Assembly: GCA_032768795.1 (NCBI GenBank)
Contig: CP136490.1
Location: 3,844,001 to 3,908,000 of the forward strand
Length of the DNA stretch: 64,000 nucleotides
Direction: 5' to 3'
Origin: Tremella fuciformis
Taxonomy: Eukaryota > Basidiomycota > Tremellomycetes > Tremellales > Tremellaceae
In this document: positions 1 through 9,745 of the stretch, piece by piece
How positions within the stretch are numbered: position 1 is the first letter of the stretch
Layout of the letters: every line of letters starts with the position of its first letter
Notes under the pieces: model-generated
Told to the model about the DNA's origin: nothing
The model's database searches: none
What the model saw: only the letters and a program-made list of their open reading frames with translations
Made by a program: the position numbers and the translations under genes

Positions 1-79
1 TTGGCGGTCTATGGCTCCTCCCCTCGAAACGTCACACAAAATATGTACAAAACCGCTCGCTCGTTCGCGCGAGGGAGCT

Positions 80-1913
80 TTACAACGCGACGGCCGTCAA
101 GATGCCGAACAGGACAGCGACCAGCGAGAGCTCTTTGCCCAGAGTGCCGGCGCTAGAGGAAGCGCTTGCCTGGGCGGCCGAGGTGTCCGCGTCGGCAGCT
201 GTGACGGTGGCTGTGGCTGCTGCACCGCCGGCCGATGAGCCGCCATTTGCTGAGGACGATGCTGATGGGGCCGCAGTGGATACGGATGATCCGGCTGTGG
301 TGCTCCCCGAGATAGAGGTCGTCTCGTTGCCGCCGCCCTCTGCGCCAGTGGCGATGGCTGCAGCGGTGGGGACCTCGGTACTAGCACCAGAAGGCGTTGC
401 TGATCCCGCCAGGGCAGCAAAGCCAACAGCGGCGGGGTTGTAGCGGTATACACTGTACACATTCTTCAGCGCGGTGTCGCCCACAATCCACTGGACTGGC
501 GAGGAGTCGGAGAGACTCTGGATGAAAGCAGCACCGGTGCACATTGAGTCGTTGGTCGAATACCGGCCGAGGTTGAAGTCGGCGTCCGAGATGGAGATGG
601 TGAAGCCTCCAAAGGTGATCTCGAAATCAATCGAGGTGGAACAAGGATACTCGTAATAGTTGGCATACGACCCTGTCATCTGCTGTGCACCGGGGATGGC
701 AGCGTAAATGGCAGCGATGATGGAAGAAGGACCGCCGATGAGGGTCGTACCGGTGTCAATGGCGCAGGAGGTGGACGATCCCAGCGAGATGCTGGTCCCC
801 TGCATGGTCATGCTCGCCATGGGTATCTGCCAGTACTCGGCGTCCGAGTCGACATCGACGTAGGTGATTGACCCTGAGTATAGAGACGAGTCTGAATATC
901 AGATTGCGGTCGCCGACATGCTGTTGGCACTTACCCAAGTACCCAAAGTTGGCAGTTCCGCCATCGTCCTCGACAGTCGAAGCACCAGACACATCGCGGT
1001 ATCGCTTGAGGTAGAATGCGAACAAGGGATCTTGCCAAGCGGTTGACTTTGCCAGCGTGATCCACCACGGCACGGCTGGACGTCAGAGTCATACGTGCAG
1101 CACGGCAGCTAAGCTGACCTCCGGAGTATGCCAGGCTCTGCCAGCTCAGGCCCATGATTCCGCTCAGTGTGGAGCTGAGGAGGTTGGTCGACAGCTTGCT
1201 GCAAGTCGCGAAAGTCTGGGACGCCACAGTGTAGCCCGCAAGGGTCACACTATCTTGGCCCAACTCGCCCGACGCAGTACCCGAGCCATAGGCAATGGAG
1301 AATGTCTGGTTCAGGCTGAAGCATCAGCGACAAGGCCGTTCTCACGCTACAGCTAGACCCACTCTCTCCATGAAGTGGAATCTGACGATTGGAAGCGAGT
1401 CATGCCACCACAGCCGGTACACTCGTTGTCCGCGACCCAAAGGTCGGACGAGCCGGTGTCGAGGACAATGTCAAAGCTCTGCGCCGGTGTGCCGATAGAC
1501 ACCGAGGCAGAGTATGAGGCATCGGTATTGTGATCCTGCAGATCCGCCTCGCCAGCCCGTTTCCGCGATCCCTTCTCCAAGGCTATGAGGGAGGCGAAGT
1601 CGCCGCTTCCAGCGTTGTAGCGAGTGTCTACCACGGCTGCAGCGCTGAGCAGCCATGTCGAGTCCAGGTCATCCCTTCTGTCAACTGCTCGACCCTTTCT
1701 CCGAGACTGGAGGTACGAGTTGTCCCGCTTGGCTTGTGCTGCTGCGCGGGCGCGTTTCGCATAAGTGGGCGAGTGCGAGAGCGGGACGGCGACGCCTCTT
1801 CCGCCAAGTGATGGTCTCGAGCCTGGCGGAAGAACGAAAGGGTCGGGGTACGGGGCGGGATGGGGCGCAGCAAGAACACCGAGAGCCGAAATGAGGAGGA
1901 CCAGGGCGAGCAT
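80..1913 (-). CDS. Secreted, probably GPI-anchored pepsin-like aspartic protease
   Basis: This is an A1-family aspartic endopeptidase that would act outside the cell or at the cell surface. The chosen start gives a hydrophobic signal peptide (LALVLLISALGVLAA), followed by a basic, pro-peptide-like stretch. The first catalytic motif is DTGSSDLWVAD in exon 1 and the second is DTGTTL in the last exon (about 745-765). Pepsin-fold signatures also visible are AYGSGTASGEL, GIMGLSW and a late NPAAVGFA. After the catalytic fold comes a Ser/Thr/Ala-rich tail that ends in a hydrophobic segment (LSLVAVLFGILTAVAL), which is the pattern of a GPI signal. At least three introns are needed: one after the DxGS exon (donor near 1368), one near 1030-1120 and one near 870-935. 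The call is sure for the family; GPI anchoring is inferred from the C-terminus. Confidence 0.9.
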
Positions 1914-2471
1914 GGCGATGGGAGGTGGACAGATATCGTCGAGTCGAGCCGACGTTTTGGGACGAAGGACAAGGCAGGGGGTGTTGACCGGATCGTCAGA
2001 CGGTCTAAGAAGGGTGGGAAGGGGGTCGCAAGACTACGAGAGCGTCATCAGCCATGATATCCAGCGCGTGTGGACAAATCAAAGGTTCCCGGTGGATAAA
2101 GGAAGTGGGGTTTGGCGTGGTTTCAAGATGAGGATGGATGTCCGGGGGCGGCGAGGGGGGAACAGCATTGATCGACTTGCCTTTCAAAGGACGATGTGGG
2201 ATGAGGCAACACGGGGCGGGGTCGGCGTGGGAGCTCTTGCGCAGCAGAGACCACGGGATAGAGAAGAGCTCGATCAACGAGAAAAGACACTAGTCCGAGT
2301 CGTCGGCGAACCAGTCGCGCGCGAAGTGGAGTAAAACAAGACGAGAATGAGATGAAGTTGGCTACAACTAGAAATGGATGAGAACGATATACAGAGCGAT
2401 GGGCGTGGTTGAGAGAGGAGGAGAAGGCTGGCTTGGCTGAGCAGATCGCAGTCGCAAGCTGGCCTCGACCA
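1914..2471. other. Intergenic region upstream of the protease
   Basis: I see no convincing gene here. The overlapping open frames on both strands are low-complexity and lack splice-consistent extension. It presumably holds the promoter and 5' leader of the minus-strand protease. The boundary at 2471/2472 is the proposed insertion point of the Helitron. Confidence 0.4.
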
Positions 2472-2502
2472 CTAGGTAAATCGGCGGTGGCGCGTCGCCG
2501 AT
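2472..2502 (-). repeat. Candidate Helitron 3' terminal hairpin and CTAG end
   Basis: The plus strand reads CTAG, four bases, then ATCGGCG, a nine-base loop and CGCCGAT. On the minus strand this is a perfect 7-bp stem, a short spacer of about four bases and a terminal CTAG next to a T. Helitron 3' ends normally show a hairpin roughly 10 bases before CTRR, so the spacer here is shorter than usual. Confidence 0.5.
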
Positions 2503-2567
2503 GGGGCGTAGCTCTGACTCCGGAAAATTTTGGACTTTTCATCTCTCATCTGTACATCTACATCAGA

Positions 2568-3103
2568 ATGGCTTTCCAGTCAGCTTTGTTCAAAAAAGCA
2601 CTCAGGCAGCACCAGAGAGAGCAAAAAAAGCGACATCCCAACCCTCATGATGAGCACAAGCATTCCTGCTCTCAACAAAGCCGCCCACAGCCAGTCAGAC
2701 ACTCTCCCTATCACCCACCCCAGCAACAATCCTACCTGCCTCCTGGGTCAGGCAAAGTCAATGGAGAGAAGAAGCCATGGGTGCCCAAAAGACCTGTTGT
2801 GAAGTCCTTGTGAGTCAGGCTCTCTCTTGGCATGACACAAAGCTGACTTGTAGCTTCAATGGTCCAGTCACCAATCCCCAGACCTTCAGATTGCCCTTGT
2901 GGAAAAGTAGGATGCTGGATTGGCTGAGGAAGATGAGAACACTCAGAGGAGGAGAAAGCCCACCTGGAACTCCTCTCTTCACTCCTCCCCCCACCCCTGA
3001 GCCTCCTACCTGGTCAGATCCCCCAACTCCTGCTGCTGATGATCCTGTGTGGGATGATTACAGACAGGAGATGGAGGCAGATAGAGGTAGTGTTAGTAGC
3101 TAG
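2568..3103 (+). CDS. Small spliced ORF of unknown function inside the Helitron
   Basis: I do not recognise this protein. Two exons (2568-2809 and 2854-3103) join in frame across an intron with a GTGAGT donor, an AGCTGAC branch and a TAG acceptor, giving 163 residues. The N-terminal half is basic and rich in Gln, His and Lys (for example KKALRQHQREQKKRH). The middle holds a KKPWVPKRPVVKSFFNGPV segment. The C-terminal part has a basic W-containing helix (SRMLDWLRKMRTLRGG), a Pro/Thr-rich linker and an acidic end. There is no signal peptide or membrane segment. It runs convergently toward the Rep-helicase gene, with 131 bp between the two stop codons, and lies within the proposed borders. It could be an accessory Helitron protein or captured host sequence. 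The perfect intron phase supports it being a real gene. Confidence 0.5.
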
Positions 3104-3234
3104 AGAGAGCACAATGACATGCATACACCCCATGAACTTGAGATTCAGCTGATGCATCAAACACTCAGAGTCATGCTTGATCAACTTTTATTCAGTCTAC
3201 CTATGCATTGTCATTCATCTTTTTCTCTATACAT

Positions 3235-6200
3235 TTATTCTGTCATCTGAAGCATCTGACGTCTAGACGCATCCCTTGCTGCCAATACACGTCCTGATAC
3301 TCCCCCCCTTCTACTCTCTGTGTTCAAGCTGTTCAATCTTGCCCAATCAAAGCCTGGCTTGAAAGCAAGGCCCTCCAGAGATCTTGCTCTTGAGATTGCC
3401 ACAAATGTCAATCCCGTTGAGAAGTCGGCTGAACCAAGATCAATCACTGCCTTGTCCAGCGTCATACCCTGTGATTTGTGTATGGTGATAGCAAATGCAA
3501 GCTGCAGTGGCAGCTGGCGTCGAGAGCACCGCTGCCCGTTTGTTGTCTCCCATCTGGCTGTATGGGGCACAATGGGAACCAGTGGTATGTTGTCTGTGGT
3601 GTGCCAGGGTGTTGGTCCAGTGTAGGATGGGAAGGCGACCATGACCACAGAAGGAACAGATTGATGAGGAGGCTCAGATGGTGAGAGCCCAATCTGATAT
3701 ACTGTGCCCCTGGTGCCATTGACCAATCCCTGCTCGATCCAGAGGTTGCGAGAAAGCATGACTTGAGCACCAATCATGAGGAAGACAGCAGGAGCAAGCC
3801 CCTGTGCCTGTTCCTCTGAAGCCTGGGCTGCTCCTACCCCTGTGTGCTGAGCCAGAGAGCGCAGTACAGGCTGTCCAGAGCGAGCCAAAGTGTGTAGGTT
3901 GATCTCGGAGACACTCTGCTTTGTTGCACAAAGACATACAGCATCTTGAAAGGCCTGCTGAGATGCCGGGGAAAGGTTCCCCCAGAAGCGAGAGGACAGA
4001 AGGGTGTAGTCCTCCTGTTGAGGTGTCCCGGTGTGCAGGCGAGCAAGGGTTGCTTTGAAGGCAGTGGTGGTAGGGTCGGAGCCTTCCTGCCTCATAACAG
4101 CATCAAGCTGAACGCTCTCAGTGAAAGCAAGGTAGATATCTCGGCCAATGTTGCTGAGCCTGCCTAGATAGGAGGTTTTTGTCGAGCGTGCAGTGTTGTA
4201 CAGTGGAGTGTCTCCCACAGGGGGCAGTTGACCAAAGTCGCCAATGAGCAGGACAGACAGACCGGCAAAGGGCAAGTACGCTGTCGACGGAAAGATTTGA
4301 CCAAGAGCAAGGTTGATTCTCCCCAAGGCCGCCCTTCCAACCATGCTTTTCTCATCAATGATGAGGTATCGTGTCCCATGCCACTCTTCCTGGAGGCTGG
4401 CAAGCTTTCCCTCTCCAAGCTTGTCATGACTTTCCTCTATTGAGCCTCCAAGACCAAGGGCAGCATGGTATGTTGAACCAGCAATGTTGAATGCCGCCAC
4501 ACCCGTGGGGGCAAGCCGGCGGACAATGGGATTTGTGCTGAAGTCGAGATTGTTGTGCTGCCCAGATTGGAGCCCTTGAAGAGCTTGGGATATGGCGTCA
4601 ATGAGGAAGGATTTGCCTGTTCCTGCTGTCCCATCGATGTTGAGGAGTATTTGAGGGACTGACTCTCCAGAGAGCAGACGGTTGGCATGGCGCAAGACCT
4701 TGTCAAAGATGAGGCGCTGTGTGGTGTTGAGTAGTTGGGGATCGACAGTGTTGCGAGCTACAGAAGGCTGAGACTGCTTGGTCAGCTCACAGTATGCAGT
4801 GGATTGTAGGCCACTGCTCACCTTCTTGCGTTCGGTTTCTAAGTAGCTTGCCCTCTCTCCTATACCATCTGATCCCCACTCCCTCCCCACTGCTTCCCAA
4901 TCGTGGGAAGTATCAATATCACGTGCTCCAAGCAGTGGCCCATTCCACCCATCTTCATCAAACTGAGGGCCCATTCCAGCCAGAACTTGCCAGTCATCAA
5001 GCTCGTGGTCATTGACTTCTTCACCCTCAGAAAACTCTGAGTCACTGTCGTTTTCATTGTCACCCTGTTGTTGACGGATGGGTCGCTTGGGCAATGTGTC
5101 TTGGTGCCCCTCTGGGTGGTCCTCAGTACAGCGAGAAAAAGCTTCTGTCCAGGATTCGTCATCAAGCTTGAGCTCTGAAGGGTGTCGATGAGGATGGTGG
5201 AGTAGTAACTTTGCCCGGCACCAGTTTTGGTGATCCTCAGACTGAGGGTCTGATGGATAATACAGCGGCCAGAGAATGATGATCTTTGGGTGCTTCCTTC
5301 GAGTGGCGTTGCGACCTTGTTTCCGGTAGAATTGAAACCATTCGTACAGGCTGATGCCCTCATGCTCTGGCTGGCGTGCCAAGTAGGCATCGTGCCAGTC
5401 TTGCTCCTCCACACCTTGGTCCAGTCCCTCATCTTCCTGCCTCTGCCTCAGGCGTCTCTGTCTCTTTTCCAGTATGCAGAGTGTGCCAAACTCTCGTGAT
5501 GCAGACATCATATGTCGACCAAAGAGCTGATGACAGACTTCCTGAGCACTGTAATCCCTCTCGGTGACAATGCGGCTGAGCATCTTCTGGAAGACAATTC
5601 GTGAAGATGTTTCTTGCTCCAGGCGGGTTGAGATAGCCTGCATTATCTCGCCAAAGTTGTTGGATGGTTTTTCGCATTTTGAAGCATACTTGGAGATGTA
5701 GGAGGCAACTGCACGGGGATCTGTGCATGGACTGATGTCGGAGTTGGCTCGCCATCCCAGTGCAGTGACTGCATTGTAACTGTTGAGGTGGGTGTCGTTG
5801 CGTGGTGTGATGAGTTGCTTGTTTCTGTTGGGATTGACAACCAGTCGGAGTTCTGTCTCCAGCTCCTTGGGGAACTTGAAGCGACAGACAAGCGGACTGT
5901 TGGGAGGAGATCCTTTTGGGCGGCGAAGACAATAGGCAGTGCACCTCGTGTGCCTCTGGACACGGTTGAGCATCTGTGCCAGATCTTTGAAGCGAAAGAT
6001 GATTTCGTCGCTACTGTGGGCAGAGGGGTGCTTTGGATGAGGCGGAATGTCCTCTCCAGGATTGATGGTTGACACTCTGGTGGACCAGAAGTCAAGGAAT
6101 TCCTGGACACTGTCCGGATTGTTGATATCAAGGGTGTCTGGGGATGGCGCCCCCTTGAGCCAAACCAGTCCATGGACATGGCTGGAGCCTCGATTTTGCC

Positions 6201-8656
6201 ATTCAAAGCGATACCACCAGTCCTCTATTCCAAGCAGGGGTTTGAGGACCTTGGCCAAGAACAGCTCAAATCTTCGATAGAACCAGCAAGCTGCAATTGC
6301 TGGGTTCTCATTGACGTTCTTGGCATTGATGCGTTGTCGATCAGGTTCGCTCATAGTTGGTAGCGCTTGGTCCGGCATGTGGACGTGGAGATCTGGCCAC
6401 TGAAGATCCGCAGCTGAGAATGTGATGAAAGCATGTGGAGTGCCCAGTTGACGGATCATTGCAGCAAGATTGCGACTCTGCTGTGCCCAGTAGGGTGGTG
6501 TTCCGGTTAAGGTGGCTGCTGATCGTCGCACTCGAGATGCCAGCTGCTTGGCTGGGTCGGACACCATGGCAGCAATGTCTGCAGCAGAGAGGGCTCGGTC
6601 CTCTTCATTCCGGCTGACATAGAAGCAGGAGAGCCGTTTTGCTCGCCACCTCATGATGCAGTTGAAGGCATAATAGCTGACTGTCAGCTTGGCTTAATGC
6701 TGAGAGATGCACTCACCGGAATCGAGGGTGTTTTGCAAACCTTCCATCCTGATAGTAGAGCAGGTGACGGAAGTAGTCTGAATCACGTATTGTGGTAGGC
6801 CGTTGTTGATGCAGATCCCCCTGGCCGGTGGGGAAGAGGAAGGGGAAGGCCTTGGTGAGGAATGGGTTGCTGATGTCGTGCTCATTGATTGGAGTGGAAT
6901 GCAGCACAGGTCCAGTGAGGAGCAGGGGTGCTGGTGGTCCTCCATCCACCACCTGTTCCAGTGCTTCCCGGATCTCCTCCACAATATTGTTGCCTTCTCC
7001 AAGGTTTGGTATAGCCAGCTCTGGCAAGCTTGTCTCCTCTGCTGACTCCTGCTCAACTGGCCCAGTGTCAGGCTCAGGTGCGCTGTACTGCACCTCCTCC
7101 AAGTTGACAGACCGCAGCTGATGGAAGACAGAACCGTTTTCAGGAAGGGAATTGATTGCTTCCCAGTTGATCTCGACATTCTGAAAGGCTGGATGGAAGT
7201 GTTGTAGTGCTTGCAGGTTTGCGAGAATGCGTGACCGCTGGACTTGGAACTCTGGTCGGCGTGCAAAATCCTCTGAGGGATTGGCAGCGTTGGCGGGGGC
7301 TTGGGCATTTGTCGGCTTGATGATGAGAACATCAAGGTCGGTGACGGTGAGGGGAAGTCGAGAGAGGAATCTGCCACTGTCATGGGCATAGAGACAGGTG
7401 TGGCCTCCGTATTTGGTTTGTCCACCACCAACGCGCCATGTTTGAAGCAGCACATGGTAGGGAGAGAGGAGCATCTCTTCCACCTGTGAGGGCAAGTCAG
7501 GGACTGCTCTGCCAGCTGCACGGCACAGTTCCTGCAGAGAAGGACCTGTGAAGTCAGTCATGAGAAGCACATACAATCCTGGACACTGACCTGGATCCAT
7601 ACAGTTGGCAGATGTCCATTTCTCCCCATCAATTTGACAACGTGAACATTTACCCTGTTGGACCTTGAGTCCAAACCATTTCTCATTGCAGTTCTCGCAA
7701 GTCTCCATCGTCTCAGCTGCCATTGCTGAGTGGAAGTCCCCAATACACCCAATGGCAGCTTCAGAGAGGCAGATGTCGTCAAGATCGTTGGGTGTTGCAG
7801 GAATGGGCAGGAAGGCATTGCCCAGCATGTCGACTGAGAGGGATGACTGAGTTGACTGTTGTCGACGATGATAGGCTGCTCTGGAGGATTCGCGACAGGT
7901 GCTGCAAGTCTTGAAGCGGCGAGAGGCTGTCCCTGCTTGGAGAAACTCGGAATGTTCTTTCCAGGTCTTGCACTTGAAGCAGCGTGACTGTCCAGCATGG
8001 CGATCCAGGCGTGGTGGTGGGGCTGGTGGCTGTTCTGTGACTCGGTGTGCAGCACCTTGAGGCGGGCTGGGCGGAGTGGCGTAGGGCAGTTGAGGTGCAC
8101 GTCTGGTTCGTGTGGGGCGGCCAAGCTCTACAGGATGTAGATCCTGGTTGCGACGTGGTGTTGGTGAGGTGACCTCATGGCGCGGGCGTGGAAGACCTCT
8201 CTGTGTACCAGGCGTAGGCTGAGAGCCTGGGGTGACTGGTGGCAATGGCCGGGTTGTGCGAGTGGGTGTGCCTGGCGCTGATTGGGAGTGATGCTGCTCC
8301 AAGCAAGATTGGCATGTGTTGCGTGGGCGACCTCGATTGTCTCGAAATCGAGGAGTGGCAAAGGTGAAGCCACATTTGATGCACTCAGCATGACCATGCC
8401 GTGACCGGGGTGTTGCAAGTGGGACTGGCGGTTGTTTGCGACAGAAGGAGCATGTTTTGAAGAAGTCGCTGCTGCCCCGCCCTGAAGAAGCCTTCCGAAA
8501 GTGATCACCATTGAGAGTTGTGTGCTGACCCAAACAGCGTTGGCCTCGAGAGCAGTGCATTGCTGCAATATCTGGGACTTTCTGCATCAGTATGTGCATG
8601 CATCGCTTGAAGGCAAAGCTCACATTGATGTTATGGACAAGCCAACACTTGATCAT
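3235..8656 (-). CDS. Helitron Rep-helicase (HUH endonuclease and PIF1-like helicase)
   Basis: This is the transposase that nicks, replicates and unwinds DNA for rolling-circle transposition. A single 40-nt intron (6677-6716, GTGAGT donor, GCTGAC branch, CAG acceptor) joins two long exons with phase preserved, giving 1,793 residues from the first ATG at 8656. A start at 8560 is also possible. The N-terminal third carries three spaced Cys zinc-finger-like units (ending KTCSFC, NTCQSC and KTCSTC) separated by Pro-rich linkers. The Helitron N-terminal domain ([13 protein letters not shown]) spans the intron. The Rep domain shows HVHGLVW (HUH, about residues 813-815) and the two tyrosines in YISKYASK (about 973 and 977). 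The helicase has Walker A GTAGTGKS (about 1329), [32 protein letters not shown] and FVAISRARS. No frameshift or stop was seen, so it may be active. Confidence 0.95.
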
Positions 8657-8812
8657 GCATCAACTTGCAAGAAGTTCAGCTGTACTCATCAGCCCATGCA
8701 TGCATGACAGAAGAATGGGCGACTTACAGTGGGTCCAAAGTTAGGCATGCAATAGGAAGTGAGAAGATTAGGTGTGCAAGGCAAGCCAGGCAGCCTGAAA
8801 TCTCTAAGTGCT

Positions 8813-8963
8813 CCGGAATTTCTTTATTTGATCCCCCCACATAAACAGTCAAACTGCCAGGGCTTCGCCAGATTTGAGTAGAGAGGGGGATGAGGATGAA
8901 AATTCAAAGTCCCCTCCACCCTTATACCCAGCCTGCCGGAAAATTTTTATTTGGCCCCCCCAC
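8813..8963. repeat. Two 28-bp imperfect direct repeats at the 5' side of the Helitron
   Basis: The units at 8813-8840 and 8936-8963 align without gaps and match at 23 of 28 positions. Both start CCGGAA, contain TTTATTTG and end in a C6-C7 tract plus AC. The outer copy begins with CCGGAAAATTTT (8936-8947), which also occurs at 2520-2531 just inside the proposed opposite end of the element. The inner copy contains the GA|T that I propose as the Helitron 5' end. They may be element ends, remnants of a second insertion, or subterminal transposase-binding sequence. Confidence 0.5.
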
Positions 8964-9745
8964 TTACCGTTTTCGTTCCAGGGACACCCGCAGAATTCAG
9001 CACCGTAAGAGCTACGCTGATGAAGAGAAGAGAGAAGGGAGAGAGTAAGAGATATGCCGATAGAAGGAGTGTGACGGCCCACAAAGACGTGTGGGAGGAC
9101 GGGTGGAATCAGGGGTTCCCTGAGTTTGTGATTTTATACTTGCTGCGAACAACTGCGCGATGTTTGCTATGCAGTGCTGTCAAGATATATATGCGAGGCG
9201 CGAATTGAGTGAGAGAGTGCATCAAGAGCTGCTTGTTGATCTCGCAGATCGACATGAGATGCGCCCCATTGTAAAAGAGGGTCGTTGGCATGAACCGTGC
9301 CAGCGTTGGTCTCCATGTGAAACGCGCTTCCACCTCTCGCGCCCGTCCCTGCCAAGACTTCCATCAAAGCCATGCATCAGATACCGACAAGCTGTCTCGA
9401 CGCTCTCCCTGTGATGCAATGTCTCGACCGAAAGATGGGCTGCTGCGTGGAGCAAGCTGGGGAATCCAGTCGGAATGAGAAGATGAGAAGCTGCTGCGCG
9501 CTGGCGGCTACTGGCACAAAAGCAAAGTCACACGCGTTTCAGGTTCCCTTCCAGGGCACGTGCGGACATGGGGGTGGGGCAGACTTACGTAACTTTGGTG
9601 TCCGTCGGTAATGTCGGGCCGCCACCCGGACAAAGGATCCGAAAGAAGTCGCTCCATTGCTCCAGCGATATCGTTGGAAAGAAACACAGGAAGTGTCGAA
9701 GAAGCATCTGCCTTCCTACACGAACCATCTTCAACAGCCATCGCC
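8964..9745. other. Intergenic region between Helitron and FGGY kinase
   Basis: No gene was recognised. Short open frames overlap on both strands, none with a recognisable domain or convincing splice extension. It should hold the promoter and 5' leader of the kinase that starts at 9746. Confidence 0.4.

Larger units (their letters stand above)
2472..8831 (-). mobile_element. Helitron rolling-circle transposon, apparently autonomous
   Basis: The element is defined by an unbroken Rep-helicase gene (3235-8656, minus strand), so in element orientation its 5' end lies on the right. The proposed 3' terminus is the minus-strand CTAG at 2475-2472, followed by T in the flank and preceded by a 7-bp-stem hairpin (2480-2486 with 2496-2502). 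That is the classic Helitron arrangement of hairpin, short spacer, CTRR and target T. The proposed 5' TC is at 8831-8830 on the minus strand, preceded by A, giving insertion between A and T and a length near 6.4 kb. The right end is much less certain than the left because A|TC is common. Base composition looks less GC-rich than the flanking genes. The helicase identity is certain; the exact borders are inference. Confidence 0.8.

Noticed and set aside
1765..2334. 189-residue plus-strand open frame near the protease start
   Set aside because: Overlaps the protease signal-peptide exon in antisense and has a Gly/Arg-rich random composition.
2123..2542. 139-residue minus-strand open frame at the left Helitron border
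   Set aside because: Crosses the proposed insertion boundary, has no domain and is not supported by splice signals.
9160..9745. Overlapping short open frames on both strands before the FGGY kinase
   Set aside because: They mutually overlap, none shows a domain, and their composition is that of non-coding sequence.
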